Shown: positions 7,425-16,534 of the stretch, piece by piece
Layout of the letters: each line of letters opens with the position of its first letter
How positions within the stretch are numbered: position 1 is the stretch's first letter
Assembly: GCA_937890525.1 (NCBI GenBank)
Contig: CALADI010000016.1
Location: 16,797 to 80,796 of the forward strand
Source: an uncultured Clostridia bacterium
GTDB taxonomy: Bacteria; Bacillota; Clostridia; Oscillospirales; Oscillospiraceae
Reading direction: 5' to 3'
DNA length: 64,000 bases
Translations under genes and position numbers: made by a program
The notes under the pieces: generated by a model
Databases searched by the model: none
What the model saw: the letters and a program-made list of their open reading frames with translations, nothing else
What the model was told of the DNA's origin: nothing

Positions 7425-9204
7425 GATGGTCATTCCTCTTTTCTTCGATAACAGGCAGGCGCAGCGTTACCTGCGTGCCCTCTCCCAATGTGCTGGCAAG
7501 GGTTAGTCCGTAAGGCTCCCCGTAGTTCAGCCGGATCCGATTGTGGACATTCAGCAGTCCCACATGGGTGACGGCATGCCCCGTGGCAGGCTGAAGCAGC
7601 GCCTGCTGAAGCTGGGTCAGCTTGTCCTGGGGGATGCCTACGCCGTCGTCGTAGACATGGATCAGCAGATCCCCTTCGTCCAGCCGTGCGCCGATATAGA
7701 TGGTGCCGCTGCCGGTTTTTGGCTCAATGCCGTGGCAGATGGCGTTTTCCACCAAGGGCTGGAGCAGCAGCTTCATCACCGGCAGCTGGCGGACATTGTC
7801 CCGGACGCTTTCCAACACATTCAGCCGGTCGGGGAAACGCATTTTCTGAATGGTCAGGTAAGCGCGGGTGATCTCCAATTCGTCTGCCAGAGGGATCATG
7901 GGAGCGCCCTTGATGTTGTGGCGGAGCAGTTTTCCCAGAGCGCCGGCGGCATCGGCGATTTCGGGCACATGGCGCTCGGCGGCCAGAGCCTGAATGGTTT
8001 CCAGAGTGTTGTACAGGAAATGGGGATTGATCTGGCTTCGCAGATAGTCCAGCTCCGCCTGCTTCAATCCCAGCCGGGTCTCGTACAGTTTTACCGTGGC
8101 TTCCTGAAGCTGATGGTTCAGGCGCACCTGCTTTTCCTGCATGGCGTTGAAGGATTGGCTGACCCGGACGATCTCCTCACAGCCGTCCAGTTTTAGGGGC
8201 GGCAGTTCCTCAGACAGGGGGGACACCGTGGCAAGGTCGATGTGGTGGGACAGACGGCTCAGCGGGCGGACGATGCTGCGCAGGATCAGGTGCATCAAAA
8301 ACAGGATCAGGACCAGCGTTGCCACGGTGATGCCCACCAAAATGGCGGTGGAGCCGATCACATCGTGATTCAGTTCGTGACGGTTCATCACGCTGACCAT
8401 AAACAGCCCGGTGTCATCCAACTGCTGGGAATGCACCAGAAAATCCGGTGTCTCGAACCGGAGACTGCGGTACCATTCAGATCCCAAGGTGTCGGCGGCC
8501 TGGTCGGTGATCTGGTCGGTGATATCCTGACTGCAGTTGAAAGAGAACACACGCTCATGCTGATCCACCAGCAGGAAGTAGGTGGAGGTTCGGTCGGCGG
8601 TGGGCAGGGTGATGGAGGAGCGGGCAGGGTCGATGGACAGAATGATGCAGCCAAGATAACTGCCATAAAGCGAAGGATCGTGCATACCATATACATTGTG
8701 GCCGAACACCAGCCGCATGGAGGGATCCTTCTGCTGAGAGATCAGCGCAGAGCGGTATAGACCAAAGCAGTAGGAGCCGTAGGTTCCCTGAAGCTGATCG
8801 CTGAAATCACGCAGGGTATCTGCGTCAAAATAGTTAGACCAAGCGATGGCAGGCGAGCAAAGGGCGATCTCCGAAAGATCCCGGTTCATCAGACTGTAAG
8901 AAGTGAACTGGGAACGCAGGGATGCCAGATACTTGGGCGTATCGGAGGAGTAGGGAGAATGAAGCATTTTCTCGATGGTTTCGTCGAAGAGCAGGCTGTT
9001 GGACAGGGCGTCCATTCGCTCAAACAGAAATTCGATCTCGGAATTGAACTTCTGGGCGGTGTGAGAGGCATAGGACTCGGCGTTCTTCATCATCAGCTTG
9101 TCGATCACGCTGTAGCACAGCACGCTCAGCGCCAATCCCACCGCAAGCAGGCAGTACAGCACAAAATGGAATTGCTTTTTGATGGGTTTGTGAAAAATCG
9201 GCAC
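7402..9204 (-). CDS. YesM-type sensor histidine kinase
   Basis: This is a membrane sensor kinase of about 600 residues. It has an N-terminal transmembrane helix, a large extracellular sensing domain (about 40-280), a second helix (ILVGITVATLVLILFLMHLIL), a HAMP segment, a His-kinase domain with SQINPHFLYNTLETIQ, and an ATPase domain (GVGIP; the C-terminal part is GEGTQVTLRLP). The kinase class is that of YesM partners of AraC-type regulators, which commonly sense oligosaccharides directly or through binding proteins. Start choice: AAGGAGG sits 11 bases before GTG at 9204. An in-frame TTG at 9228 would place this site inside the gene, so it is less likely. Confidence 0.92.
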   Translation of the reverse strand: MPIFHKPIKKQFHFVLYCLLAVGLALSVLCYSVIDKLMMKNAESYASHTAQKFNSEIEFLFERMDALSNSLLFDETIEKMLHSPYSSDTPKYLASLRSQFTSYSLMNRDLSEIALCSPAIAWSNYFDADTLRDFSDQLQGTYGSYCFGLYRSALISQQKDPSMRLVFGHNVYGMHDPSLYGSYLGCIILSIDPARSSITLPTADRTSTYFLLVDQHERVFSFNCSQDITDQITDQAADTLGSEWYRSLRFETPDFLVHSQQLDDTGLFMVSVMNRHELNHDVIGSTAILVGITVATLVLILFLMHLILRSIVRPLSRLSHHIDLATVSPLSEELPPLKLDGCEEIVRVSQSFNAMQEKQVRLNHQLQEATVKLYETRLGLKQAELDYLRSQINPHFLYNTLETIQALAAERHVPEIADAAGALGKLLRHNIKGAPMIPLADELEITRAYLTIQKMRFPDRLNVLESVRDNVRQLPVMKLLLQPLVENAICHGIEPKTGSGTIYIGARLDEGDLLIHVYDDGVGIPQDKLTQLQQALLQPATGHAVTHVGLLNVHNRIRLNYGEPYGLTLASTLGEGTQVTLRLPVIEEKRNDHHDESADR

Positions 9205-9239
9205 GGCAGACCAGTCCTCCTTATGCAATGTGCGGCACT

Positions 9240-9248
9240 ATTATAGCA
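9240..9248 (-). promoter_or_regulatory. Extended -10 promoter of yesM-yesN
   Basis: On the minus strand TGCTATAAT is present, 36 bases before the proposed GTG start. The -35 hexamer is poor (TTCTCT). Confidence 0.55.
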
Positions 9249-9319
9249 CCTTTTCTGCACAGAGAGAATGGAAAAAAGGAAGCTGAACCTAAAAATTTTC
9301 CATAATTTCACGAACGGAA

Positions 9320-9332
9320 TTGACATTGTCAA
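9320..9332. promoter_or_regulatory. Palindrome in the yesM/permease intergenic region
   Basis: TTGACATTGTCAA is a perfect 13-base palindrome in the divergent control region between the regulator genes and the importer. It could be an operator or a -35 element. The use is inference. Confidence 0.35.
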
Positions 9333-9408
9333 TAAAAATCTGCGGTTCATCCATTTTTGCTTTGTAAACTATATGAATTTCTCCATACCCAAAGGGCATA
9401 GCGGGCGC

Positions 9409-9414
9409 TATAAT
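9409..9414 (+). promoter_or_regulatory. -10 box before the ABC importer genes
   Basis: TATAAT lies at 9409-9414 without a good -35 hexamer at the right distance. This is what is expected for a promoter that needs an activator such as the YesN-type regulator. It lies 43 bases before the chosen permease start, so an upstream start inside it is unlikely. Confidence 0.5.
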
Positions 9415-9456
9415 AAGGCCATGAAAAACAAACGGGCGCAACGCCCGGGGGAGGGA

Positions 9457-10404
9457 ATGGAATTGAGCGAATTGGCCAAGCAGCAAAGGTCGCCCATGCG
9501 GCGGATGCTGCACCGGATCCGAAACGACTGGCTGCTGTATGTGCTGCTGCTTCCGGTTCTGATATGGTATGTGGTCTTCTGTTATCTGCCCATGGGCGGC
9601 ATTACGCTGGCGTTCCGAAACTACCGGTACGATATGGGTATGTGGCACAGCCCGTGGGTGGGGCTTCAGCATTTCAAAACCATGTTCGCAGACAGCGAGT
9701 TCTGGCGGGCATTCAAGAACACGCTGGTGTTCAGCATCGGAAGATTGATCTTCCATTTTCCGATTCCCATTATCGTGGCGATCCTGCTCAATGAGATCCG
9801 CCACCCGGGGGTAAAGAAATTCTTCCAGACAGTATTCACTTTCCCCCACTTCATTTCGTGGGTGGTGCTGTCGGGTATCCTCATCAACATGTTTGCCTCC
9901 AACGGCATCATCAACCAGATCCTCGGCGCACTGGGCTTCGAGCAGGTGGCGCCCCTCATGTCCCAAAGCTCGTTCCGTCCTTTTATCTGGATCTCCAATA
10001 TCTGGAAGGAATTTGGCTGGGACTCCATCATCTACATGGCGGCGCTGACCAGCATCGATCAGCAGCTCTACGAGGCTGCCAGCATCGACGGTGCCAACCG
10101 GTTCCAGAAGATGCTCCATGTGACATGGCCCGGCATTCGGGGAACGGTCTGCATCATGCTGATCCTTCAGATCGGCAGCATCATGGGCGGTGCATCCTTC
10201 GATCAGATCTTCAACCTTTATTCCTCGCCCGTCTATCCCGTTGCGGATATCATTGATACTTATGTTTACCGTCAGTCCTTCAGCGTTGGTACCAACTTCG
10301 GCTATACCACGGCCATTGGTTTGCTCAAATCCGTGATCGGTGTGATCATGGTGTGGAGCGCCAATAAGGTCACCACCAAGATGGGCGAAGACGGACTGTT
10401 TTAA
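9457..10404 (+). CDS. LplB-type sugar ABC transporter permease
   Basis: This is an inner membrane permease of the CUT1/LplB group, which imports oligosaccharides with a lipoprotein receptor and a shared ATPase. The 315-residue protein has six predicted helices (the first is WLLYVLLLPVLIWYVVFCYL) and the ATPase-coupling EAA loop in YEAASIDGANRFQKM. The open frame extends back to 9268, but ATG 9457 (or TTG 9463, 8 bases after GGAGG) matches the family length and follows the -10 box at 9409. The second permease begins 14 bases later. Confidence 0.92.
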   Translation: MELSELAKQQRSPMRRMLHRIRNDWLLYVLLLPVLIWYVVFCYLPMGGITLAFRNYRYDMGMWHSPWVGLQHFKTMFADSEFWRAFKNTLVFSIGRLIFHFPIPIIVAILLNEIRHPGVKKFFQTVFTFPHFISWVVLSGILINMFASNGIINQILGALGFEQVAPLMSQSSFRPFIWISNIWKEFGWDSIIYMAALTSIDQQLYEAASIDGANRFQKMLHVTWPGIRGTVCIMLILQIGSIMGGASFDQIFNLYSSPVYPVADIIDTYVYRQSFSVGTNFGYTTAIGLLKSVIGVIMVWSANKVTTKMGEDGLF

Positions 10405-10418
10405 GGGAGGGCGCGGAT

Positions 10419-11300
10419 ATGAGACTCAAGCGAAAGCGCAGCTTCACAGGGTTTGACCTGGTGCTGTATGCGGTATTTGGGGTCTTGGCGCTGATCACGC
10501 TGTACCCGTTTTACAATGTTTTGATCGTGTCGCTGTCCAACACAGTGACCAGCGCAAAGTATTCCCCCTACCTTTATCCCCATGTATTCGATCTGACGGG
10601 ATATAAGGCCATCATCAAAGATGAGTACTTCTTCCGATCCCTCGGCACGACCCTGTTCGTCACGGTGGTGGGTACCAGCCTGAACATGATCTTCTCCGTG
10701 ACGGCAGCCTATGTGCTCAGCAAAAAGAGACTGGTAGGACGGAACTTCTTCCTTAGTGCGATCCTGTTCACCATGCTGTTCTCCGGCGGACTGATCCCCA
10801 CCTATCTGGTGGTGTGCGATCTGGGGCTGACCAACAGCGTGTGGAGCATGATCCTGCCCACCATGATCAGCACATACTACCTCATCATCATGAAGAACTA
10901 TTTTGCCAGCCTTCCGCCCAGTTTGGAGGAAGCCGCCCGCATCGACGGTGCCAACGACTTCACCATACTGACCCGGATCTATGTGCCCATCTCCAAGCCC
11001 TTCATGGCGACCTTCGCCCTGTTCTATGCGGTGGAGAGGTGGAACGGCTGGTGGGAAGCATTCCTGTACATCAACGATAAGAACATCAAACCCTTGCAGA
11101 TCTATCTTCGGGATATTCTGGTCAGCTTCAACACCCAGCTGGGCAGCCAAGCGCAGAATATGCTCTCCGGCGACAAGGTGTTCGTCCAGTCCGTGCAGAT
11201 GGCGGCCATTGTGGTCACCATGGTCCCGATTCTGTGTCTGTATCCGTTCCTGCAGAAGTATTTTGTAAAAGGTGTCATGATCGGCTCCGTCAAGGAGTGA
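10419..11300 (+). CDS. YtcP-type sugar ABC transporter permease
   Basis: The second membrane subunit of the importer, 293 residues with six predicted helices. The EAA loop is LEEAARIDGANDFTILTR at about 168. It pairs with the LplB-type permease immediately upstream and the binding protein 36 bases downstream. No ATP-binding subunit is encoded here. Systems of this type usually borrow a general MsmX-like ATPase encoded elsewhere. The start has GGAGGG about 10 bases upstream. Confidence 0.93.
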   Translation: MRLKRKRSFTGFDLVLYAVFGVLALITLYPFYNVLIVSLSNTVTSAKYSPYLYPHVFDLTGYKAIIKDEYFFRSLGTTLFVTVVGTSLNMIFSVTAAYVLSKKRLVGRNFFLSAILFTMLFSGGLIPTYLVVCDLGLTNSVWSMILPTMISTYYLIIMKNYFASLPPSLEEAARIDGANDFTILTRIYVPISKPFMATFALFYAVERWNGWWEAFLYINDKNIKPLQIYLRDILVSFNTQLGSQAQNMLSGDKVFVQSVQMAAIVVTMVPILCLYPFLQKYFVKGVMIGSVKE

Positions 11301-11336
11301 CAGAGCCGTGAATAAAATTAAAAAGGAGAGTTGGAC

Positions 11337-12965
11337 ATGAAAAAAGCAAAACGATTCTTGGCATTGACCCTGACTGCGGCAATGGCGCTGGGTATGCTGG
11401 CCGGCTGCGGCGGCTCCGGCGGCGATGAGACCACGGCCCCCCAGACATCTGCGGTGGAGACCGGCGGCGCAGCTGCTGCCACCGAGCCTCAGGAAAAGGT
11501 AGAAATCAGCATCGCCATCTGGGGCGCAGAAGACGGCCTGGCGAATCCTGACGATCCCGTGCTGAAGAAGATCGAAGAAGAGACCGGCGTCCATCTGGTT
11601 CCCCAGAATGTGACATGGGACGACGCAGAGCAGAAGATCCAGCTGTGGGCCACCAACGGTCAGCTTCCCGACCTGTTCGCCGGCGACTTCGTGGGCAAAT
11701 CCTTCTTCACCAACTGGGTGGAGCAGGGCGTCATCCGTGCGCTGCCCGATGATCTCAGCGCTTACCCCAATCTGGCTGAGCATATGCAGATGGAGCGTGC
11801 TCAGGCTGCTGCAAGAGACGGCAAGTTCTACATGATCCCCCGTACCACCTACGGCGACATCAGCTACAGCGTGCTGGACCGCAATGTGGTCTACCGCTGG
11901 GATCTGGCACAGGCTGCCGGTGTCACCAAGGAGCCCGAGACCTATGAGGAGTTCTGCGACATGATCAAGAAGATCATCGCTGCTGACCCCGAGGGCAAGA
12001 GTGTCTCCGGTATGACTCAAGCGCTGCCTGAGCTGATCGGCGGCTTCGTCTACCCCTATGCCGGTATCATCGACAAGAAGTGGGTAGCCGACGAGAACGG
12101 CAAGTTTGTTCCCAGCTACTTCGCAGACAGAGATGCTCTGGTTCAGGCCATGCAGTTCGGTCGTGATATGTACACCGACGGTGTGATCGAGAAGGATATC
12201 GCTCTGGCAAAGCTGGAGACCAGCAAGGAAAAGTATCTGCAGGGTCAGAGTGCGGCCATGGTATTCGCATGGTCCGGTCCTGCCGGCCTGTACAACAATG
12301 TGGTTCGTGACTACGAGGCTCTGTACGGCGAGGGCAGCTTCCTGGAGGATAACCGCATCGCAAAGCTGTACCCTTCCGCTGATGGTAACAAGTACTACTT
12401 CGTGGACACCGAGGCATGGTCTGAGACCTACATTTCCTCCAAGGTGGACGACGAGAAGATGGCAGGCATCTGCCGCTTGTTCGACTACCTCTACTCCGAG
12501 GAAGGCAGCCGTCTGGTATTCTGCGGCTTCGAGGGCGAGGACTATGATCTGGTAGACGGCAAGGTCGTCATGAAGGACGGCGTGGTTCTGGGCGACAAGT
12601 ACACCTACTGCAATGTGAACTCCAACATGAGCAGTCTGGCTATGTGGAATCCCGAGGCTTGGGACTCCTCCTTCCCCTCCACCATCCCCGCTGAGTACCG
12701 TGCGCTGAACGAAGCACGCCACGAGGATGCTGTGAAGAACGGCACTCTGCCCCAGTACTATGACAGCGTGATGTTCCTGTCCACCCCGCTGAAGGACGCT
12801 TTTGTGTACAACACCAACGACGATCTGCTTCAGATCATGATGGGCACCGACCCCGTGGATCAGATGGTGGATGAGCTGCTGGCGAACTACGAGAGCAAGG
12901 GCCTGTCCAAGATGCTGGAGGAGGTCAACACCGTTGCCGCTGAGCAGGGCATCAAGGCAAAGTAA
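11337..12965 (+). CDS. Extracellular oligosaccharide-binding lipoprotein
   Basis: This 542-residue protein is the receptor of the ABC importer. It starts with a lipoprotein signal peptide whose lipobox LAGC places the acylated cysteine at 24, followed by a short Gly/Thr/Ala-rich linker and a family 1 solute-binding fold (about 55-542) of the large LplA class seen with YtcP/LplB permeases. The ATG at 11337 has GGAG 8 bases upstream; an in-frame TTG at 11331 is less well placed. A strong terminator follows, so the receptor is probably made in excess over the glycosidases downstream. Confidence 0.93.
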   Translation: MKKAKRFLALTLTAAMALGMLAGCGGSGGDETTAPQTSAVETGGAAAATEPQEKVEISIAIWGAEDGLANPDDPVLKKIEEETGVHLVPQNVTWDDAEQKIQLWATNGQLPDLFAGDFVGKSFFTNWVEQGVIRALPDDLSAYPNLAEHMQMERAQAAARDGKFYMIPRTTYGDISYSVLDRNVVYRWDLAQAAGVTKEPETYEEFCDMIKKIIAADPEGKSVSGMTQALPELIGGFVYPYAGIIDKKWVADENGKFVPSYFADRDALVQAMQFGRDMYTDGVIEKDIALAKLETSKEKYLQGQSAAMVFAWSGPAGLYNNVVRDYEALYGEGSFLEDNRIAKLYPSADGNKYYFVDTEAWSETYISSKVDDEKMAGICRLFDYLYSEEGSRLVFCGFEGEDYDLVDGKVVMKDGVVLGDKYTYCNVNSNMSSLAMWNPEAWDSSFPSTIPAEYRALNEARHEDAVKNGTLPQYYDSVMFLSTPLKDAFVYNTNDDLLQIMMGTDPVDQMVDELLANYESKGLSKMLEEVNTVAAEQGIKAK

Positions 12966-13000
12966 TTCACAATAGATCCACACAGGAAACAGGAAACCGA

Positions 13001-13036
13001 GGGGGTGGGGCATCTTCGCCCCACCCCCAGTTTTTT
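13001..13036 (+). terminator. Strong terminator between binding protein and glycosidase genes
   Basis: GGGGGTGGGGC (13001-13011) pairs perfectly with GCCCCACCCCC (13018-13028), and TTTTTT follows at 13031-13036. It sits inside the locus, just before the GH123-type gene. Confidence 0.9.
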
Positions 13037-13051
13037 GCGGAGGTTAATCAG

Positions 13052-14701
13052 ATGTCAGCCATACCATTTTTCGGCGCAATCAGCGCCAAGGAAACATTTT
13101 TTTACCCGGATACCCCCTGCGGGGAATTACCGGAGCATCTGCGGATCGCAATGCCCCGAAACGCAAGACCGGGGATCCAGATCCTGCTGCGCTCGAATGA
13201 GGAGACAGAGCAGATCGAGCTGGTGAGCAGTCAATTCACGGGGGAATACTTCTGTATGCGGTCGATCCCGGTGGAGTACAACACGGGCAACGGAGAGGAT
13301 CAGGGTGGCGCTATGGTGCTGGAGCAGCGTCCCGAGCGAAGACCTTCCTATGCCACCAAACTGGCGCCGTTTTGGGTATATGACTGCCTAGAGCCGGTGC
13401 CGGAGGGCACCATCACCGTCCGGGATGGTCTTGCGGCGGCTTATGTTTGTCTGATCCCCGGGGAAAACCTTCAGCCGGGGGATTACAGCGCAATGCTGCG
13501 GCTGGGCGGATATGCGTGCCGTCTTGAGATCCGGGTCTATGATGTGACCATCCCGCTGGACAGCTTCCCGGTGACCAACTGGTTCAGTCTGGATGCCATC
13601 GAGCGGTTCCACCATGTCCAGCGGGGCACGGAGGAATTCTACGGCATGGTTCGCCGGTATGCCCGTGCCATGCGGCGGATCCATCAGACCATGTTCTACA
13701 TAGAGCTGGATGAAAGCTGCGTGGTCAGCCGGGATCCCTATCGGTTTGATTTTGAGCCCATCCGCCCCCTGATCCAATGCTTCTTCGACGAGGGAATGCA
13801 GACCATGGAGCTGGGCACACTGCTGAGCCGGGGCTTCCTGCCCGATGGAATGCCGGATATGTATACCGACAGCTTCAAGTGTGCCATGGCACCGGATGTT
13901 CCCATCGATTCGCCCCAAGGTTATGAGATCACGGTACGATTTGTGCAAAGTTTGGCGGCGTTCTTGGAAAAATACGGCTGGAAGGACAAAGTGGTGTTCC
14001 ACATCCATGATGAGCCGGACATCCACACCAAGGACAGCGGGACTCTGGATGCCCGGAAGCGGCAGTATTTCCTCGCCGCCAGCATCCTGCGAAAGTATCT
14101 GCCCAATGTTCGGGTGATCGAGGCGGTCTCCTCTGCCCAGTTCCGGGGCGGGGTGGATATCTGGGTGCCCGGCACGCCGGGGTACGAGGAAAACAAAGAT
14201 GCCTTTGACCGCCTGATCGCCTTGGGCGAGGAGGTCTGGGCCTATGTATGCTGCGGCCCAGAAGGGCATTGGCTGAATCGATTCTTGGATTTTGCGCTGC
14301 TGAAAGGGCGGCTGCTGTTCTGGGGCTGCGCCAAGAACCGGCTGGGCGGGTTCCTGCATTGGGGATTTAACCAGTTCCAGATGGGCATGGATCCTTTCCG
14401 GGGGACGAGCTGCCCCAATCACACGGGCATCGGCACCAACTTCCCCTGCGGGGATGCTTTCATTGTCTACCCGGGGACAGACGGCCCATGGCCGGGGATG
14501 CGGATGGAAGCCGCCCGCCGGGGTGCGGAGGACGCATCTATGCTTCGGCTGCTGCGGGATGCAGATCCTGCCGGTCACGACGAGTTGGTAGCCCGGGTGT
14601 TCCGCAGCAACACCGACTATGACGATGACCTGGATCGCTTTGACCGGGTATACGAGGAGCTGCTGCAAAGACTGGAGCAGCTGGGCGCATCACATCCGTA
14701 A
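13052..14701 (+). CDS. GH123-type (DUF4091) glycoside hydrolase
   Basis: This 549-residue protein belongs to the family formerly called DUF4091, whose C-terminal catalytic domain defines GH123 (beta-N-acetylgalactosaminidases). It has an N-terminal beta domain (about 1-165) and a barrel-like catalytic region. The adjacent acidic pair used by GH123 for substrate-assisted catalysis is visible as Asp320-Glu321 in the HIHDEPD motif. No signal peptide is seen, so it probably acts in the cytoplasm on imported oligosaccharide. GGAGG lies 8 bases before the ATG. DUF4091 proteins are diverse, so the GalNAc specificity is inference. Confidence 0.8.
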   Translation: MSAIPFFGAISAKETFFYPDTPCGELPEHLRIAMPRNARPGIQILLRSNEETEQIELVSSQFTGEYFCMRSIPVEYNTGNGEDQGGAMVLEQRPERRPSYATKLAPFWVYDCLEPVPEGTITVRDGLAAAYVCLIPGENLQPGDYSAMLRLGGYACRLEIRVYDVTIPLDSFPVTNWFSLDAIERFHHVQRGTEEFYGMVRRYARAMRRIHQTMFYIELDESCVVSRDPYRFDFEPIRPLIQCFFDEGMQTMELGTLLSRGFLPDGMPDMYTDSFKCAMAPDVPIDSPQGYEITVRFVQSLAAFLEKYGWKDKVVFHIHDEPDIHTKDSGTLDARKRQYFLAASILRKYLPNVRVIEAVSSAQFRGGVDIWVPGTPGYEENKDAFDRLIALGEEVWAYVCCGPEGHWLNRFLDFALLKGRLLFWGCAKNRLGGFLHWGFNQFQMGMDPFRGTSCPNHTGIGTNFPCGDAFIVYPGTDGPWPGMRMEAARRGAEDASMLRLLRDADPAGHDELVARVFRSNTDYDDDLDRFDRVYEELLQRLEQLGASHP

Positions 14702-14742
14702 AAATTCGTGGAGAAATTCCAAACGCCGAAAGGAGCGAGAAT

Positions 14743-16524
14743 ATGAAGGTCAACTTGTCGAAAAACTGCAAAAGACTGGCTTGCGCTGCCATGAGCATGG
14801 TACTGTGCGCTGCGGCGGCTGTCCCCATGGGCGTTCACGCCGAATCGGGATCGCAAGAGAACTGGACCATGGTGTTCAACGAAGAGTTTGACGATCCTGT
14901 TTTGGATCAGAGCAAGTTCTCCGATTCCTATCTGCCCCATTGGACGACCACGGAGCAGAGCATCGCCCACTACGACCTGTACGACGGCATGATCTCTCTG
15001 AACATCGAGAAAGACACCCAAGGCCCGTGGTGGGCAGATGCAGGGGTCCAGAAGGTGTCCAGCATTCAGACGGGAATGCGGGACGGGATGCACCTGTTCT
15101 GGGATAGCTGCACCGTGCTGGATCACCACCGGGCGGTGACCAATTTCGAGACGAAATACGGCTATTTTGAACTCCGGGCCAAGGTTCCCGGGGACGGCGG
15201 ACTGCACAGCGCATGGTGGATGATCGGAAACGAAAGCGCTGCCCATGAGACCGCCGAGATCGACATCTTTGAGATCTGCGGTCCGGACTGCAAAACCGAC
15301 AAGAGCCGGGTGCGGGTGTCGGTGCATCCGTGGAAAGACAAAGATCTGCATGAGCAGTCGCTGGATTATTACCCCAAGTGCAATGTTACCGACGATTTCC
15401 ATGTCTATGGCTTCGAGTGGCGCCCGGAAGGTATGAAGTTCTATTTCGACGGCGAATTGGTCAAGCAGACCAGCCAATCCCCCGACTATAAGATGACCAC
15501 TCTATTGGGTATCTACGAGAATGATGCCCCCCTGTGGAGCGGTACGCCGGATTACAACAGTCAGTACCCCAAGCGCTTTGAGATCGACTATTTCCGTGCC
15601 TACAAAACTGACGAGATGCTCCAATGGGATGCCGAGGAGAACCGTCTGCCCGCGGATGGGGAGAATCTGGCGCCCTACGCCGTGGCAGGCGGGGCACAGG
15701 ACTGGAGCTGGCAGAGTCCCCCCAGCAATATGATCGACAACGACGCCTATTCTGCCTTCCAGAGCAACGAAACCCCCGGCTTCCCCCAGTACCTCTATCT
15801 AGACTGGGACGAGAGCAGAACCTTTGATACCTTTGTGATGAAGACAGCCTATGGGCAGCAGCAGGCTCCTACGGAATGGACGCTGGAGGTATCTGCGGAC
15901 GGGCAGAGCGACTGGACTCCGGTGGCTTCCTCCGGTCAGGTGCAATGGCAGAGCAATGACTGGCATGTGGACAGTCACACCATGACCTTTGACCCGGTGC
16001 AGGCCAAGGCGCTGCGCATCCGCATCGACAGCGCAAATCTGGAGTGGAACCACTATGCCATCAACGAGATCCAAGTGTGGAACTCCGGGACTGCCCCGGT
16101 GGGTGTGAATGTGGCATCGGAGACCACCTCGGAGTGGAACAGTCCCAACGGAGGACTGCTCACCGATGGGGACCGCTACGCTGCGGCCCAGAGCAAGGAC
16201 CGCCCCGGGTTCCCGGAGCCCATCGTCCTGCGGTGGACTAGACCGGTGTCGCTGAACCGGGTGGATCTGTACAGCTGGTATGCCCGCCATCAGGCGCCCA
16301 CCAGCGTATCGATCCAAGTGTCCTGTGACGATGGCGCTACATGGCAGGAAGTCCTGCCCCAGACGGCGCTGGAATGGATGTACGAGGACGAGACATTGGA
16401 GTGCAGCAGCTTGTCCTTTCCGCGGGTGGATGGGGTGACGCAGTTGAAACTGACCGTCCATGATGGAAATCTAAAATGGAAGCACTTTGCCATCAATGAA
16501 CTGGAAGCCTATTTGGAATCATAA
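14743..16524 (+). CDS. Secreted GH16 endo-glycanase with two F5/8 type C modules
   Basis: This 593-residue protein has a Sec signal peptide (cleavage probably after VHA, residue 33). A GH16 domain (about 40-290) carries the retaining motif E-I-D-I-F-E: nucleophile Glu172, helper Asp174 and acid/base Glu177. Two discoidin/F5/8 type C modules (about 305-447 and 450-593) resemble CBM32 galactose-binding modules; each has a conserved LYLDW or IVLRW strand and ends in an AINEI/AINEL motif. It most likely cuts an extracellular polysaccharide into fragments for the importer. GH16 covers laminarin, agar, carrageenan and mucin-type beta-galactan targets, so the substrate is open. It has no cell-wall anchor. 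Confidence 0.9.
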   Translation: MKVNLSKNCKRLACAAMSMVLCAAAAVPMGVHAESGSQENWTMVFNEEFDDPVLDQSKFSDSYLPHWTTTEQSIAHYDLYDGMISLNIEKDTQGPWWADAGVQKVSSIQTGMRDGMHLFWDSCTVLDHHRAVTNFETKYGYFELRAKVPGDGGLHSAWWMIGNESAAHETAEIDIFEICGPDCKTDKSRVRVSVHPWKDKDLHEQSLDYYPKCNVTDDFHVYGFEWRPEGMKFYFDGELVKQTSQSPDYKMTTLLGIYENDAPLWSGTPDYNSQYPKRFEIDYFRAYKTDEMLQWDAEENRLPADGENLAPYAVAGGAQDWSWQSPPSNMIDNDAYSAFQSNETPGFPQYLYLDWDESRTFDTFVMKTAYGQQQAPTEWTLEVSADGQSDWTPVASSGQVQWQSNDWHVDSHTMTFDPVQAKALRIRIDSANLEWNHYAINEIQVWNSGTAPVGVNVASETTSEWNSPNGGLLTDGDRYAAAQSKDRPGFPEPIVLRWTRPVSLNRVDLYSWYARHQAPTSVSIQVSCDDGATWQEVLPQTALEWMYEDETLECSSLSFPRVDGVTQLKLTVHDGNLKWKHFAINELEAYLES

Positions 16525-16534
16525 GACAGGGGGA

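Noticed and set aside
10401..13013. Long minus-strand open frame opposite the permease and binding-protein genes
   Set aside because: The plus-strand genes are conserved ABC components with correct starts. The antisense frame has no recognisable domains.
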